In this document: piece after piece, positions 22,796 through 32,086 of the stretch
How positions within the stretch are numbered: position 1 is the first letter of the stretch
Layout of the letters: each line of letters starts with the position of its first letter
Assembly (NCBI GenBank): GCA_012728855.1
Contig: JAAYEH010000450.1
Span: 1-46,346 of the forward strand
Direction: 5' to 3'
Length of the DNA stretch: 46,346 nucleotides
Source: Rhodopirellula sp.
GTDB taxonomy: Bacteria > Planctomycetota > Planctomycetia > Pirellulales > Thermoguttaceae
Program-made: the position numbers and the translations under genes
Notes under the pieces: model-generated
Databases searched by the model: none
The model's input: the letters and a program-made list of their open reading frames with translations, nothing else
Told to the model about the DNA's origin: nothing

Positions 22796-24925
22796 TTACT
22801 CCTTGTCGCCGGCGGGCGCCGTCGCCGCCGCCTCTCTCATGACCGCCCTGCGGCTGAGTTTGACGCGGTCCTGGTCGTCGATGGCGATCACCTTGACCTG
22901 CATTACGTCGCCGACCTTGCATACGTCGGAAACGCTCGAGACGTAACCTTCAGCCAATTCGCTGATATGACAGAGGCCGTCCTTGCCCGGCAGGATCTCG
23001 ATGAACGCCCCGAAATCCTTGACGCTCGTGACGCGCCCCTCGTAGATCCGCCCCACTTCCACGCTCGCCGTCAGCGCTTCGATCTGCCGCATCGCAGCCT
23101 GCGCGCCCTCGGCGTTTTGGCAGGCCACCGTGACGATGCCGTCGTCATCCACTTCGATCAGCGCGCCGCTGCCTTCCTGGATGGCTCGGATCGTCTTTCC
23201 GCCGGGACCGATCAACAGACCGATCTTGTCTGGATCGATCCGAGTCCGCAGCAGTCGCGGCGCCCATCCCGAAATCTGCTCGCGGGGCCGCGAAATGGCG
23301 GTGAGCATCTTTCGCAGGATCTCGATGCGGGCCTCGCGGCCCTGCTCCAGCGTGGCGCGAATGATCTCTTCGCTGATGCCGCTGGTTTTCAGGTCAAGTT
23401 GAATTCCGGTCACGCCGTTCTGAGTGCCGGCGATCTTGAAATCCATATCGCCGTAATGGTCCTCGTCGCCGATGATATCGGTCAGCAAAGTCCACTGGTC
23501 GCCTTCTTGGACCAGACCGATGGAGATGCCGGCCACGGGGTTGCTGATCGGCACGCCCGCCGACATCAAACCGAGGGTGGCGCCGCAGACGCTGGCCATC
23601 GAACTAGAACCGTTCGACTCGAGGATGTCGGAGATAATCCGGATCGTGTAAGGAAACTGGTCGGGATCGGGCAGGACCGGCTTCACGCTCCGTTCGGCCA
23701 AAGCCCCGTGGCCGATCTCGCGGCGCCCCGGGCCGCGAATGGGCCGCACCTCGCCTACGGAAAACGGTGGGAAGTAGTAATCGAGCATGAACTTCTTCGT
23801 GTACTCCTCGATCAACCCGTCCACCCGCTGTTCGTCGCGCCCCGTGCCGAGGGTAACCGTAATCAGCGCTTGGGTCTCGCCCCGCTGGAACACGGCCGAT
23901 CCATGAACGCGCGGCAACAGGTCAACCTTGCAATCGATCTGGCGAAGAGCCTTGGCGCCGCGTCCGTCCGGGCGGGTGCCGGCGAGGATCAGTTCCCGTA
24001 CGGCGCGCCGCTCCAGGTCGTGCCATGCCTTGTCGAGAGCCGCGGCCGCAACGGCCCCTTCGGCGAGCGGATCGGGGATCGTCTCCGCGACGACCCGCTC
24101 CTTAAGCAGCGCCACGGCCTCGGCACGAGCCTGCTTCCCTTCGGTCCGCTGAGCTTCCTTCAGCGCCGCCATGTATTTTCCGGCGAGGCTGTCGAGCAGT
24201 GTGTCCGGCTCCGGCACCACGTACTCTTTCTTCACCGGCTGCACTTTGGCGACCAATTCCTCCTGCAGCTCACAGATCTCGCGGATAAAGCCATGCGCCG
24301 TGGTGATCGCCTCGGCCATCAACGCTTCCGGCAGTTCGCGAGCAAAGCCCTCGATCATCAGCACCACGTCTTTGGTGCCGGAGACGATCAGGTCCAGATC
24401 ACTCTCCTCCAATTCGTCCTGCGTCGGAAAGGGAACGAATTCCCCGGCGATATACCCCAGCCGCACCGAGCCAATGGGGCCTTGAAAAGGAAGCGGCGCC
24501 AGCAACAGGCTGGCTGAAGCGCCGTTCATCGCCAGCACGTCGCCATCGGACTGACGGTCGCTGGCCATTACGAAGGCCTGAATCTGGACTTCGTCGTGGA
24601 ACCAGTCGGGAAAACTGGGGCGAATCGGCCGATCGATCAGCCGTGCGGTGAGAGTTTCCTTGGTGGTCGGCCGCCCTTCCCGCTTAAGAAATCCCCCCGG
24701 AAACTTGCCTGCCGCCGCGACGCGTTCGCGGTAATCGCAAGTAAGAGGGAAAAAATCAATGCCCGGCCGAGGAGGTCCGGTTGCCGTGGCGGAGAGCACG
24801 ACCGTCTCCCCGTAGCCGATCAGGCAACTGCCGGCCGCCTGTTTCGCCAACTCTCCTGTTTCCATCCAGAGGGTGCTGGATCCGATCCGTTTCTCTACGC
24901 GCTGTTTCAATTTTCCTACCTTCAC
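22796..24925 (-). CDS. pnp: Polyribonucleotide nucleotidyltransferase
   Basis: The product is 709 residues, the normal length for PNPase. It degrades RNA 3'-to-5' by phosphorolysis and works with the degradosome. First RNase PH domain: residues 1-140, with LTARLIDRPIRPSFP (conserved). Second RNase PH domain: about residues 320-540, with GTGRDEQRV and EPVSNPVAGISIGL-type segments. The KH domain (GPGGKTIRAIQEGSGA) and S1 domain (EGRVTSVKDFGAFIEI) follow. The start is GTG 24925; a TTG at 24910 with AGGAAAA is an alternative. It lies directly downstream of rpsO, as in most bacteria. Confidence 0.98.
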   Translation of the reverse strand: MKVGKLKQRVEKRIGSSTLWMETGELAKQAAGSCLIGYGETVVLSATATGPPRPGIDFFPLTCDYRERVAAAGKFPGGFLKREGRPTTKETLTARLIDRPIRPSFPDWFHDEVQIQAFVMASDRQSDGDVLAMNGASASLLLAPLPFQGPIGSVRLGYIAGEFVPFPTQDELEESDLDLIVSGTKDVVLMIEGFARELPEALMAEAITTAHGFIREICELQEELVAKVQPVKKEYVVPEPDTLLDSLAGKYMAALKEAQRTEGKQARAEAVALLKERVVAETIPDPLAEGAVAAAALDKAWHDLERRAVRELILAGTRPDGRGAKALRQIDCKVDLLPRVHGSAVFQRGETQALITVTLGTGRDEQRVDGLIEEYTKKFMLDYYFPPFSVGEVRPIRGPGRREIGHGALAERSVKPVLPDPDQFPYTIRIISDILESNGSSSMASVCGATLGLMSAGVPISNPVAGISIGLVQEGDQWTLLTDIIGDEDHYGDMDFKIAGTQNGVTGIQLDLKTSGISEEIIRATLEQGREARIEILRKMLTAISRPREQISGWAPRLLRTRIDPDKIGLLIGPGGKTIRAIQEGSGALIEVDDDGIVTVACQNAEGAQAAMRQIEALTASVEVGRIYEGRVTSVKDFGAFIEILPGKDGLCHISELAEGYVSSVSDVCKVGDVMQVKVIAIDDQDRVKLSRRAVMREAAATAPAGDKE

Positions 24926-25030
24926 CTACTCTGCAGTCCGTGTTGACGCAGGAGGATGGAGGCGAAACTCGCCTGGGTTGAACCGCAGGCGTGAGTCGAA
25001 AGAGCGTAAATACACCCACGGGCGCGAGCC

Positions 25031-25078
25031 CTCGAACCGAAGACGCCGGCCGAAAAAGCCGAGTCCCTTCGGATCGAG
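25031..25078 (-). promoter_or_regulatory. Stem-loop in the rpsO-pnp spacer
   Basis: Arms CTCGAACCGAAG (25031-25042) and CTTCGGATCGAG (25067-25078) pair with one mismatch, with a short inner GGC/GCC stem. It lies in the 186-base gap between rpsO and the pnp start. In Escherichia coli this spacer holds an rpsO terminator and an RNase III-cleaved hairpin that controls pnp; the same placement suggests a similar role, but this is inferred from position. Confidence 0.45.
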
Positions 25079-25111
25079 AGTGTCATCAGAAGATTCAGAG
25101 AGCGTACCGGC

Positions 25112-25381
25112 TTACTTGCGGATTTCCAACCGCTGGATAATATCCAGATAACGCTGCGGATCGATTTTCTTAAGATAGTCGAGCAATCCGCGGCGCCGGC
25201 TGACCAACATCAGCAGACCACGCCGTCCGGCGTAGTCCTTTTTGTGCGTCCGCAAGTGTTCGGTAAGTCCATTGATCCGCGTTGTGAGAATCGCGATCTG
25301 GACCTCGGCGGACCCGGTATCATGGTCGGTCCGCTTGAACTCGCTGATCAAATCTTGCTTTCGCTCTCTGGTGATGGTCAT
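25112..25381 (-). CDS. rpsO: 30S ribosomal protein S15
   Basis: The product is 89 residues, the expected length for S15. Conserved features are FKRTDHDTGSAEVQIAILT (residues 15-33), RINGLTEHLRTHKKDY (36-51) and RRGLLMLVSRRRGLLDYLK (53-71), all known rRNA-binding segments. It binds the central domain of 16S rRNA early in 30S assembly. Upstream (25382-25400) lies AAGGAATTGCGGTAGCAG, a slightly distant Shine-Dalgarno. It is the first gene of the rpsO-pnp pair. Confidence 0.98.
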   Translation of the reverse strand: MTITRERKQDLISEFKRTDHDTGSAEVQIAILTTRINGLTEHLRTHKKDYAGRRGLLMLVSRRRGLLDYLKKIDPQRYLDIIQRLEIRK

Positions 25382-25544
25382 CTGCTACCGCAATTCCTTG
25401 GGTCCGACCGGCTTCTGATGCTGCTCCCGAAGCTCGATCCTCCACCGAGTCAACAAGAACTTCGTCCTAAAACCTTTTACACCAACTCGTCAAAAGGGTA
25501 AGTGTACCAGTTGCCCATTTTTTTGCAACGGGGAGCCTACCTGC

Positions 25545-28058
25545 TTAGTGCGTAGCCGGGTGGAAAGTGGTAACTCGGAGAGATCCTGACTCGACCCGCA
25601 CGTCGACCGAGCCACAGTAGGCGGTGTGCAGGATTTTAGCCCCCCCGTCCGTGTAGGCAGTGGCTGCCTCATCCCACTCCCGCGATCGACTGCCACTAAT
25701 TACGACCCACTCGGGTTTGTACCAACCAGACAGTCCGGAGGGATCGCTCCGCCGGCTACCGTGATGGGGAACCAATAATACGTCGCTATCCCACGACTCC
25801 TTCCGCATCAACTCCTCCAGCCCCGGCGACTCCAGATCCCCCGGCAGAAGAATCCGCCTTCCGCCGTACTCGACAGCCAGCACGATGCTGTTGGCATTAT
25901 CGCTGCCGGGTGTGCCCTGGTGGGTCGGGTGAATGACCTCGACGCAGCAATCCTCGCCTCCTTCCATCCGTTGCCCAGCGTAAATCTCCCGCACGGGAAC
26001 ACCCGCCGTATCGATCGCCCGACGCAGACTCACGACGGCGGAGTCGTCGTCCACGTCGGCAAACATACGCGGCGACACATAGACAACGCCCACGCGAAAC
26101 ATTTTCAACAATTCGGGCACGGCGTTGTAATGGTCCGCATCGGCATGGGACAAAACAATCGCGTCGATTTGCCTGGCCCCTTGCGACCACAGAGCGCCGG
26201 CAATCGATTGAGCACCGAATTCGGGAGAGGCCAGTTGGCCGGCGTCGTAGAGGAGGTTCTGCCCCGACGGCAATCGGATCAGAACAGCGCAGCCGTGGCC
26301 GACCGAGAGGAACGAGCAGTGCAAGCACTGCGGCGTCTTCTCGGCGAGCGACACGGCAAGGCCGACCGCGGTCCAACCGGCGATCATCGTGATCAGCCCC
26401 CGCCGCGAGGGGCGAAGTTTGGGAACGGCCGCCAGCACCCCCAGTCCACCATAGAGCCCGACAAGCCACCAGTCCGCCGGCCCCGGTATCCAAAGGTGGC
26501 TCTTCGGCAGCCTGTTTGCCCAAGCGATGGGCGTTTCCGTCAGCCAGAGGCAGGCATCGCAGCACCAACCGCAGACCGCTGCGACCGGCGGCAATAGCCA
26601 GCCGAAGGCCAGGACCAGAAAACCGCTCACCAGTCCGATGGTCACGGGCAGCCAAACCACGATATTGAGAATCAACGCCACGGTGGCGACGACGTGGAAA
26701 CGGGCGGCGACCAGAGGCAGCGTCAGCAGCCATGCCGTCGCGCTGACCAAAAAAAGTTGGCCGATGAAACGCAGTGTCCGACTGCCAATCCGCACCGGCC
26801 AACTGCGACTTTGCTCGACGAGGCGGTCCAGAGGATCCGGCGAGACCTGCTCCTGGCTCCAGTTCGGCGCGAACCACATCAATCCGGCCACCGAAAGAAA
26901 AGACAGTTGCGCCCCGATGCTGAACATCTCGGCCGGGTTGATCGCCAGGACGACCAGGGCTGCGGCCGCCAGACTGTTAAAGGCGAGGCGGCGCCGTCCC
27001 AGGCCGTAACCCATGCACATCAACAGCACGAGCACCGCGGCCCGAACCGCCGGCGGCCCGGCGCCGGTCACCCAGGCGTAGGCGAAGGTCGCGGCAACCA
27101 CCATCGCGGCGATGACTGGCCGGGAGAGCGTCGTCCACCGAAGCGCCTCGAAAACCGCCCAGGCAATGATCCCCACGTGCAATCCGGAAATGCAAAGCAG
27201 GTGGATGGTTCCCGTCTCAAGAAAGATATCGCGGCGGTCGTCGCCGAGTTCTTCCCGGATCCCCAGAAGCAGAGCCGACGCCAGGGGCGCACGTCGCGGA
27301 TCGATGTGTTGCCATAAGAGCCGATTCCCACAACTTCGTACCGTTTCCAACCACCGCCTGGGGCCGCCGGCGTCGGATCGGCCGATGAGGGTCACACAGT
27401 CCGGATAGGCCGATCGCAGCAAGCCTCGAACCCGCGATCTCCGCGCGTAGGCGGCTCGATCGGGCTCGCCGGGATTCTGCGGCGAGCGAGGTATCGCCAG
27501 TTGGGCGAAGACGCGGAGGCGATCGCCGGCGTGAACACCCAGCAAGTGGCCGTCGACCGTCAACGTGGCTCGCCCCGAAGCCGTCCGCCATTGCTGTCCG
27601 TCGCGCAAACGGACGATCTCGACTTCCAGTCTGCTGCGATCACCCGCCGGGATGATTCGCATGGGATCAAAATCGTCCGCAGGCAGTCGGACCGGTCCCT
27701 CGATCGCGACCACATCGGCACACACCGCCTGCGGCGCCGCCGTGACAAAACGCCCCAAGTCGTTGTCGAGATACAAGCACCAACGGCAATGATGCCAGGC
27801 GGCCGCAGCCGCGGCTACGGCAAGGAGGAGAACGAAGCTGCTCGTCCGGCGCCAACCGCGTCTCCAGACGACGCTCCAGCAGACCAGCCCCGCCGCGGCG
27901 ATGGACCACCAGCCGCCGAGACTTCCGCCGGCACGTCGATCGACAAGGATACCCAGGCACGCTGCCCCCAAAATTAGGATCAGCGGCTGATAGCGAGGAG
28001 CGACCGGACGGGTCGCCGCAGAATCCGCAGCGAGTCGCGACATGCCGCTATTCTGCAC
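25545..28058 (-). CDS. comEC: ComEC/Rec2 family DNA uptake channel
   Basis: The product is 837 residues. An inner ATG at 28043 is an alternative start. The N-terminus has hydrophobic helices (QPLILILGAACLGILVD), then a DUF4131-like OB region. The central competence domain shows ICLSGLHVGI-type sequence (LLCISGLHVGIIAW, near residue 290) and many membrane segments. The C-terminal metallo-beta-lactamase domain has SHADADHYNAV (HxDxDH metal motif, near residue 640) and LLVPHHGSRRSD. The protein forms the inner-membrane channel for single-stranded DNA in natural transformation. Zn-binding residues are intact, so it is probably functional. No comEA or other competence gene is in the window. Confidence 0.95.
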   Translation of the reverse strand: MQNSGMSRLAADSAATRPVAPRYQPLILILGAACLGILVDRRAGGSLGGWWSIAAAGLVCWSVVWRRGWRRTSSFVLLLAVAAAAAAWHHCRWCLYLDNDLGRFVTAAPQAVCADVVAIEGPVRLPADDFDPMRIIPAGDRSRLEVEIVRLRDGQQWRTASGRATLTVDGHLLGVHAGDRLRVFAQLAIPRSPQNPGEPDRAAYARRSRVRGLLRSAYPDCVTLIGRSDAGGPRRWLETVRSCGNRLLWQHIDPRRAPLASALLLGIREELGDDRRDIFLETGTIHLLCISGLHVGIIAWAVFEALRWTTLSRPVIAAMVVAATFAYAWVTGAGPPAVRAAVLVLLMCMGYGLGRRRLAFNSLAAAALVVLAINPAEMFSIGAQLSFLSVAGLMWFAPNWSQEQVSPDPLDRLVEQSRSWPVRIGSRTLRFIGQLFLVSATAWLLTLPLVAARFHVVATVALILNIVVWLPVTIGLVSGFLVLAFGWLLPPVAAVCGWCCDACLWLTETPIAWANRLPKSHLWIPGPADWWLVGLYGGLGVLAAVPKLRPSRRGLITMIAGWTAVGLAVSLAEKTPQCLHCSFLSVGHGCAVLIRLPSGQNLLYDAGQLASPEFGAQSIAGALWSQGARQIDAIVLSHADADHYNAVPELLKMFRVGVVYVSPRMFADVDDDSAVVSLRRAIDTAGVPVREIYAGQRMEGGEDCCVEVIHPTHQGTPGSDNANSIVLAVEYGGRRILLPGDLESPGLEELMRKESWDSDVLLVPHHGSRRSDPSGLSGWYKPEWVVISGSRSREWDEAATAYTDGGAKILHTAYCGSVDVRVESGSLRVTTFHPATH

Positions 28059-28102
28059 GTCGCGGCACGGCGGCTCAAGAGGCGCTGTCGATCATGATTC
28101 AA

Positions 28103-28217
28103 CCACCCGCCAGAACATCAAGCAGCCCGGCTGCTACCATCGGGCAACGGCTTGGCGCTGCGAGAATCGGATGGCCAGCAGCCGGGCTGCTTCGCTTTTT
28201 GAACTCTTGGCGGGTGG
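28103..28217. repeat. Nested inverted repeat with two copies of a 15-base palindrome
   Basis: Outer arms CCACCCGCC (28103-28111) and GGCGGGTGG (28209-28217) flank two copies of the 15-base palindrome (28121-28135 and 28177-28191), with a 41-base centre. The whole 115-base unit is symmetrical and lies between comEC and the Uma2-type gene (both minus). It may be a terminator for the upstream Uma2 gene, or a small mobile hairpin element. A single copy of the same palindrome occurs at 11974-11988. Confidence 0.6.
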
Positions 28218-28223
28218 TCGTCA

Positions 28224-28871
28224 TTATTCGCTCGTCCGACCACCTTGGCCGCCGATCGACTGGCGGAATGACTTTACTAGCGCGGTTTGGCTGGCCACGC
28301 CAGTCTCGCGCAGGAGACGCTCCGCGTCGGCGATAGGGAAGCCGGGAAACACCAGACTGGAGGAATGCACTGCGTAGTGGCGTCGAGCGTCGAGCCGACA
28401 GACGTGAAGGGAGTCCCCATCGTATCGCCAGACTTCGGGCACACCGAATGCTTCATACAACTCCAGCTTCTCCAAGCTGCTGGTACTGATGTCGATCTCG
28501 ATCGCCAGATCGGGCGGCGGGTCGTGTCGCAAATCCAGATCGTCCTTGGATCGCATTTCGGCCTCATGCGCCACGTAGTAGCAGTTGTCGGGTTCGAAGC
28601 CCCGGTCCAGATCCTCACGCCGGCAGGTCATCGTGCGGCATCCCAGAATGTCGATGCTCCCTTCCTCCGCCCATGCATGGATCAGCAACTCGACCATTAC
28701 GGCGAACTGCTCGTGGCGCTTGGAAGGCCTCATCATTTCGAGGGCTCCGCGATCATAGGTCATACGCACGTGCTCGTTTTCCGGCAAGGTACGCAAAGCG
28801 AGATAAACCTGCCATGGAACGCCGTAGAGCACGAATCGAGGTTCCGCCGAGCATTGATTTGCTGTAGCCAT
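28224..28871 (-). CDS. Uma2-family (DUF820) endonuclease-like protein
   Basis: From ATG 28871 the product is 215 residues. An upstream in-frame extension to 29078 overlaps the transporter's 3' end and lacks support. The fold belongs to the PD-(D/E)XK superfamily: MTYDRGALEMMRP near the N-terminus, then CYYVAHEAEMR, then PPDLAIEIDISTSSLEKLELY (core Asp and Glu) and GVPEVWRYDGD. Uma2 proteins are abundant in Cyanobacteria and Planctomycetes, mostly of unknown role and often seen as dispersed paralogues. The third catalytic position, usually Lys, is not obvious in AIEIDIS. Confidence 0.85.
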   Translation of the reverse strand: MATANQCSAEPRFVLYGVPWQVYLALRTLPENEHVRMTYDRGALEMMRPSKRHEQFAVMVELLIHAWAEEGSIDILGCRTMTCRREDLDRGFEPDNCYYVAHEAEMRSKDDLDLRHDPPPDLAIEIDISTSSLEKLELYEAFGVPEVWRYDGDSLHVCRLDARRHYAVHSSSLVFPGFPIADAERLLRETGVASQTALVKSFRQSIGGQGGRTSE

Positions 28872-28980
28872 CGCAGTCCCATGAACGTGAGGCGGAGAGA
28901 AGCGTGAAGCATCGCGTGGCGAACCGGTTTCAACCGGTATAAACATTTTACCGATCCGGGCCGCCGTGGTGAAGCGGCCG

Positions 28981-31884
28981 CTAGCGGCCGCGATCTCGAT
29001 CGCTGTCCGTCCGGCGTCGCGTAATCGGCAGCTTGCTCGGAGAACTGCGCTCGTGCCGCATGTCGTCGTCGGCAGCAAGGGTTGCGACGGGGCGCGCCGC
29101 GTGGCCGACCGGACTGGGGCGATGCGCCGGATCCCTGCGGCGAATCGGCTGCGGCACGGTCCTCTCGGAATCCGGCAAGTTCTCCGGCTCGGGCCGATTC
29201 CGCGTCACGAGCGTCAAAATGGCGGGGAGAACGATGAAGGAATTGAACAGGCAACAGCTCACTCCGATCGTCAGCACTCGGCCAAGGCTTTGCAGCCCCT
29301 GGTGGCAGGCGATCATCAGACTGCCGAAACCGATCATCGTCGTCAGCGAGGTAATCAATATGGCGCTGGCCGTCGACGCGCTGATGCGGTATCGGCCGCT
29401 CTGCCGGCGGAAGTCGTGGACCACATGGACTCCGTCGTCGATCCCGATCCCCAGGATCAACGGCAGCACGATCATATTGGCGGGGTTCAATGGCAAGTCC
29501 AAGAGCCCCAAGATCCCGAACATCTGGAGCATCCCCAGCGCCAGCGGCACCATCGCCAGCATCGTGTACCCAATGCTGCAGAAATCGAGAAACAAGATGA
29601 AGATAATCGCTGCCAGGGCGTACCATGCCGAGTGGATGTAGCTCTGCTTCATCTGCCGCGAGGCCTCGTACGCCTGCAACGGGTTGCCCGTCACCCGCGG
29701 ATCGACGCTCCGCACCTCCCGCACGAACTGCTCCAAGGCCCGCATGCCCCAGATGCTTTCCAGTTCGCCGGAATGGACCTCGAGATGGCCCTTGCTGTAC
29801 ACCCGCAGCAGAAACTTGCCGTCCTGGCCGACGAAGCGAGTGACGAGACTTTCGGGCAGATCCGTGAATTGCGGAGGCGCCGGGTCCGCCATGGCCCGCA
29901 GCGTATGCAGCCGGCTGAGCAGGTCGCCGGCCATCTGATGCTGGTAGCCGGAGAGCCAGCGGTAGCAGTCGGCGAGCGACATCCGCCGCATGGCATCGCG
30001 TACCAATTCCAGTTGCCGCTGCACACGCATCGCCTGCGGGCTCCCCGTCACCACCGCCTGCAGTTGGCCGAGAACCCGGCCCAGTTGTTCCGGCGATTCG
30101 ACGGGGAGTTGCGGCGGACGCTCCGGTAAACCGGCCAAACGCTGCTGGATCCGTTGGATGGCTGTGGCCTTGTGCTGGTCGGCGGTGGGAAAGAGCGAGG
30201 CGATCTCCTCGACCTTCTGGACCGACGGCAGCGCGAGGAACTCGGCTTTGCGGGCAAGCAGTTCCTCGCGGGTATCGGCGATGGACAGGGCGAACCAGGC
30301 GCTCTGGTCGCTCTCCTTCAGGAGGCGACGTTCCAACTCGACGCTTTCCAACCCGACCGCCTGCAGGTTGAGCAGATTGTGGTCGTAGCGAAGATGCGTC
30401 AGGCCGACGCAGACCAGCGCCGTGCCGACGGTCGCGACCCCGAGCAGAAGCGCCGGCCGAGCCAGTAGCGGTTCAATTGCCAGAGAAACATCCAGCGGTA
30501 CGGGAAGCGTTTGGCCGAATCGTCGCGAATCGCTGAGGTGGATCAATGCCGGCAGCACGAACATGGCCCCCAGGCAACAGAGCAGAACTCCGCCGCCCGC
30601 GATCACCCCCAACTCCGCCAGTCCGGTAAACTCGGTGAACCCCGCCATGAAGAAGGCCACCGCCGTGGTGACGGCGCCGGTGATCACTCCGGGACCAATG
30701 CTGCGGGCCGTTTCACAAAGGGACTCGGAACTGGACCGCATCGTCCCCCGCAGTTGCATGTAGCGGGCGACGTAGTGGATGCCGAAGTCGATTCCCAGCC
30801 CGATGAGTATTGAACCGAACGCGATGCTGAGGATGTTCAAGTGCCCGACGGCCACCGTGACGAATCCCAAGGTCCAGGCGATTCCCAAAAGGAGGACGCC
30901 CACCGTCATCAGCGGATGCCGCAGCCCGCCGAACCCCGCAACGAAAAGGCAGGCGACTCCGAAGAGCGAGAGCAGACTCGCCTCGCTCATCGAGGTCCGG
31001 CTGGACCGCATCTCGTCGTTTTCCATCACCGGAAGACCGGTCAGGCCGATTTGCGTTTCGGGGTGCCGCGTTTGGGCCTGCGAGATCAAGTGTCGCAGTT
31101 CGTCGATGGCACGACTTCCTTGGGCGAAGTCTCCGTCGTCCTCGTCGGCCAGTTGCAGCAGGACGAAGCCCATCTTGCCCTGCTTGGTCAGCAAGTATTC
31201 CGAACTCAGCTCGCTGAGCGTCGTCACCGAGCAGGGCATCTCCGGCCAGGGAGAACGATAAGCGTCTTCGGAGTTCAGGGAGTACAACAAACTGTCGGCA
31301 AGCTGCGTTACCTGCGCCTGGGCGGCCATTTGGCTCTCGGGCGATGCAGCCGCTGACTGACCGGTCAGCCGGCCGAACATCGCCGAAACCATGTTCCCAA
31401 GATTCAGCCTCGCCCAATCGCCCGCGAGAATGGGATCGATCTCATTGAGAAACCGCTCGGTGGCTTGAATCTCCGCGGCGGGGAGGTAATGCAGCCCCTT
31501 GCCGCGGATCCGCGACAGATCCACTTCGTGGAGCACGGCCCGAAACAACCCCTCCCGCCGAGCCAGGTCGGTCGACAATTCCGCCAGCACCGGCACCACC
31601 GCCTCGCGGCTCTCGCCTTCGACGACGATCACAACGTCGTCCCGGTCGCCGAACTCGTTGATGTAGTCGATCCAGAGCTGGTTGAAGCTGCTGTTGGGAT
31701 TCAGCAGATCAAGCCGGCTGGTTCGGAAACCCAACCGGGTGCCGGCCACAAAGAGGGAAAGCACCGTTGCCAAAACGGCCAGCGCGACGACCGTCACGGG
31801 GTAACGAACGACCAGCGCGGTGATGGCGGCAAGCGGCCTCGCCAACAGCGAGGGCTCTGTCCGCGGCGTCCCTTCCGCCGACAT
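28981..31884 (-). CDS. MMPL/RND-type transporter
   Basis: From ATG 31884 the product is 966 residues. The earlier in-frame ATG (31947) adds a short unlikely extension. Two repeats of six-helix MMPL bundles are visible: the first around residues 235-440 (LLSLFGVACLFVAGFGGL, IGLGIDFGIHYVARYMQ with the conserved acidic residue), the second around residues 740-930 (FILFLDFCSIGYTMLA, LGIGIDDGVHVVHDF). Large periplasmic loops lie between helix 1 and 2 of each half. Overall it resembles the HpnN (hopanoid-associated) and other lipid-export RND families. Substrate not known; proton-driven export of a lipid is the inference. Confidence 0.88.
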   Translation of the reverse strand: MSAEGTPRTEPSLLARPLAAITALVVRYPVTVVALAVLATVLSLFVAGTRLGFRTSRLDLLNPNSSFNQLWIDYINEFGDRDDVVIVVEGESREAVVPVLAELSTDLARREGLFRAVLHEVDLSRIRGKGLHYLPAAEIQATERFLNEIDPILAGDWARLNLGNMVSAMFGRLTGQSAAASPESQMAAQAQVTQLADSLLYSLNSEDAYRSPWPEMPCSVTTLSELSSEYLLTKQGKMGFVLLQLADEDDGDFAQGSRAIDELRHLISQAQTRHPETQIGLTGLPVMENDEMRSSRTSMSEASLLSLFGVACLFVAGFGGLRHPLMTVGVLLLGIAWTLGFVTVAVGHLNILSIAFGSILIGLGIDFGIHYVARYMQLRGTMRSSSESLCETARSIGPGVITGAVTTAVAFFMAGFTEFTGLAELGVIAGGGVLLCCLGAMFVLPALIHLSDSRRFGQTLPVPLDVSLAIEPLLARPALLLGVATVGTALVCVGLTHLRYDHNLLNLQAVGLESVELERRLLKESDQSAWFALSIADTREELLARKAEFLALPSVQKVEEIASLFPTADQHKATAIQRIQQRLAGLPERPPQLPVESPEQLGRVLGQLQAVVTGSPQAMRVQRQLELVRDAMRRMSLADCYRWLSGYQHQMAGDLLSRLHTLRAMADPAPPQFTDLPESLVTRFVGQDGKFLLRVYSKGHLEVHSGELESIWGMRALEQFVREVRSVDPRVTGNPLQAYEASRQMKQSYIHSAWYALAAIIFILFLDFCSIGYTMLAMVPLALGMLQMFGILGLLDLPLNPANMIVLPLILGIGIDDGVHVVHDFRRQSGRYRISASTASAILITSLTTMIGFGSLMIACHQGLQSLGRVLTIGVSCCLFNSFIVLPAILTLVTRNRPEPENLPDSERTVPQPIRRRDPAHRPSPVGHAARPVATLAADDDMRHERSSPSKLPITRRRTDSDRDRGR

Positions 31885-32086
31885 GCAGTGTTTCCTCAGA
31901 GTTCGAGATCCGCAGCGCCGGCTTGCCGGCACACGGGCAAAAGCCAATGCGTGCTCAACCGCCCGGCTCTCCTGCCGGGGGATGGCGATGCGAGCATTCT
32001 ATCGGGCCGCTCGCCGGGCGACAATACGATTGCCGCGCGAAAATGCCCAGATATTCAGCGGGTTTAATCCCCATCCGTGCGATGAG

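Noticed and set aside
22673..24517. A 614-codon open frame on the plus strand
   Set aside because: It is antisense to pnp; high-GC codon structure opens such frames. Its translation shows no family motifs, whereas pnp motifs are complete on the minus strand.
28966..30129. A 387-codon plus-strand frame
   Set aside because: Antisense to the RND transporter, whose helices and acidic motifs are complete.
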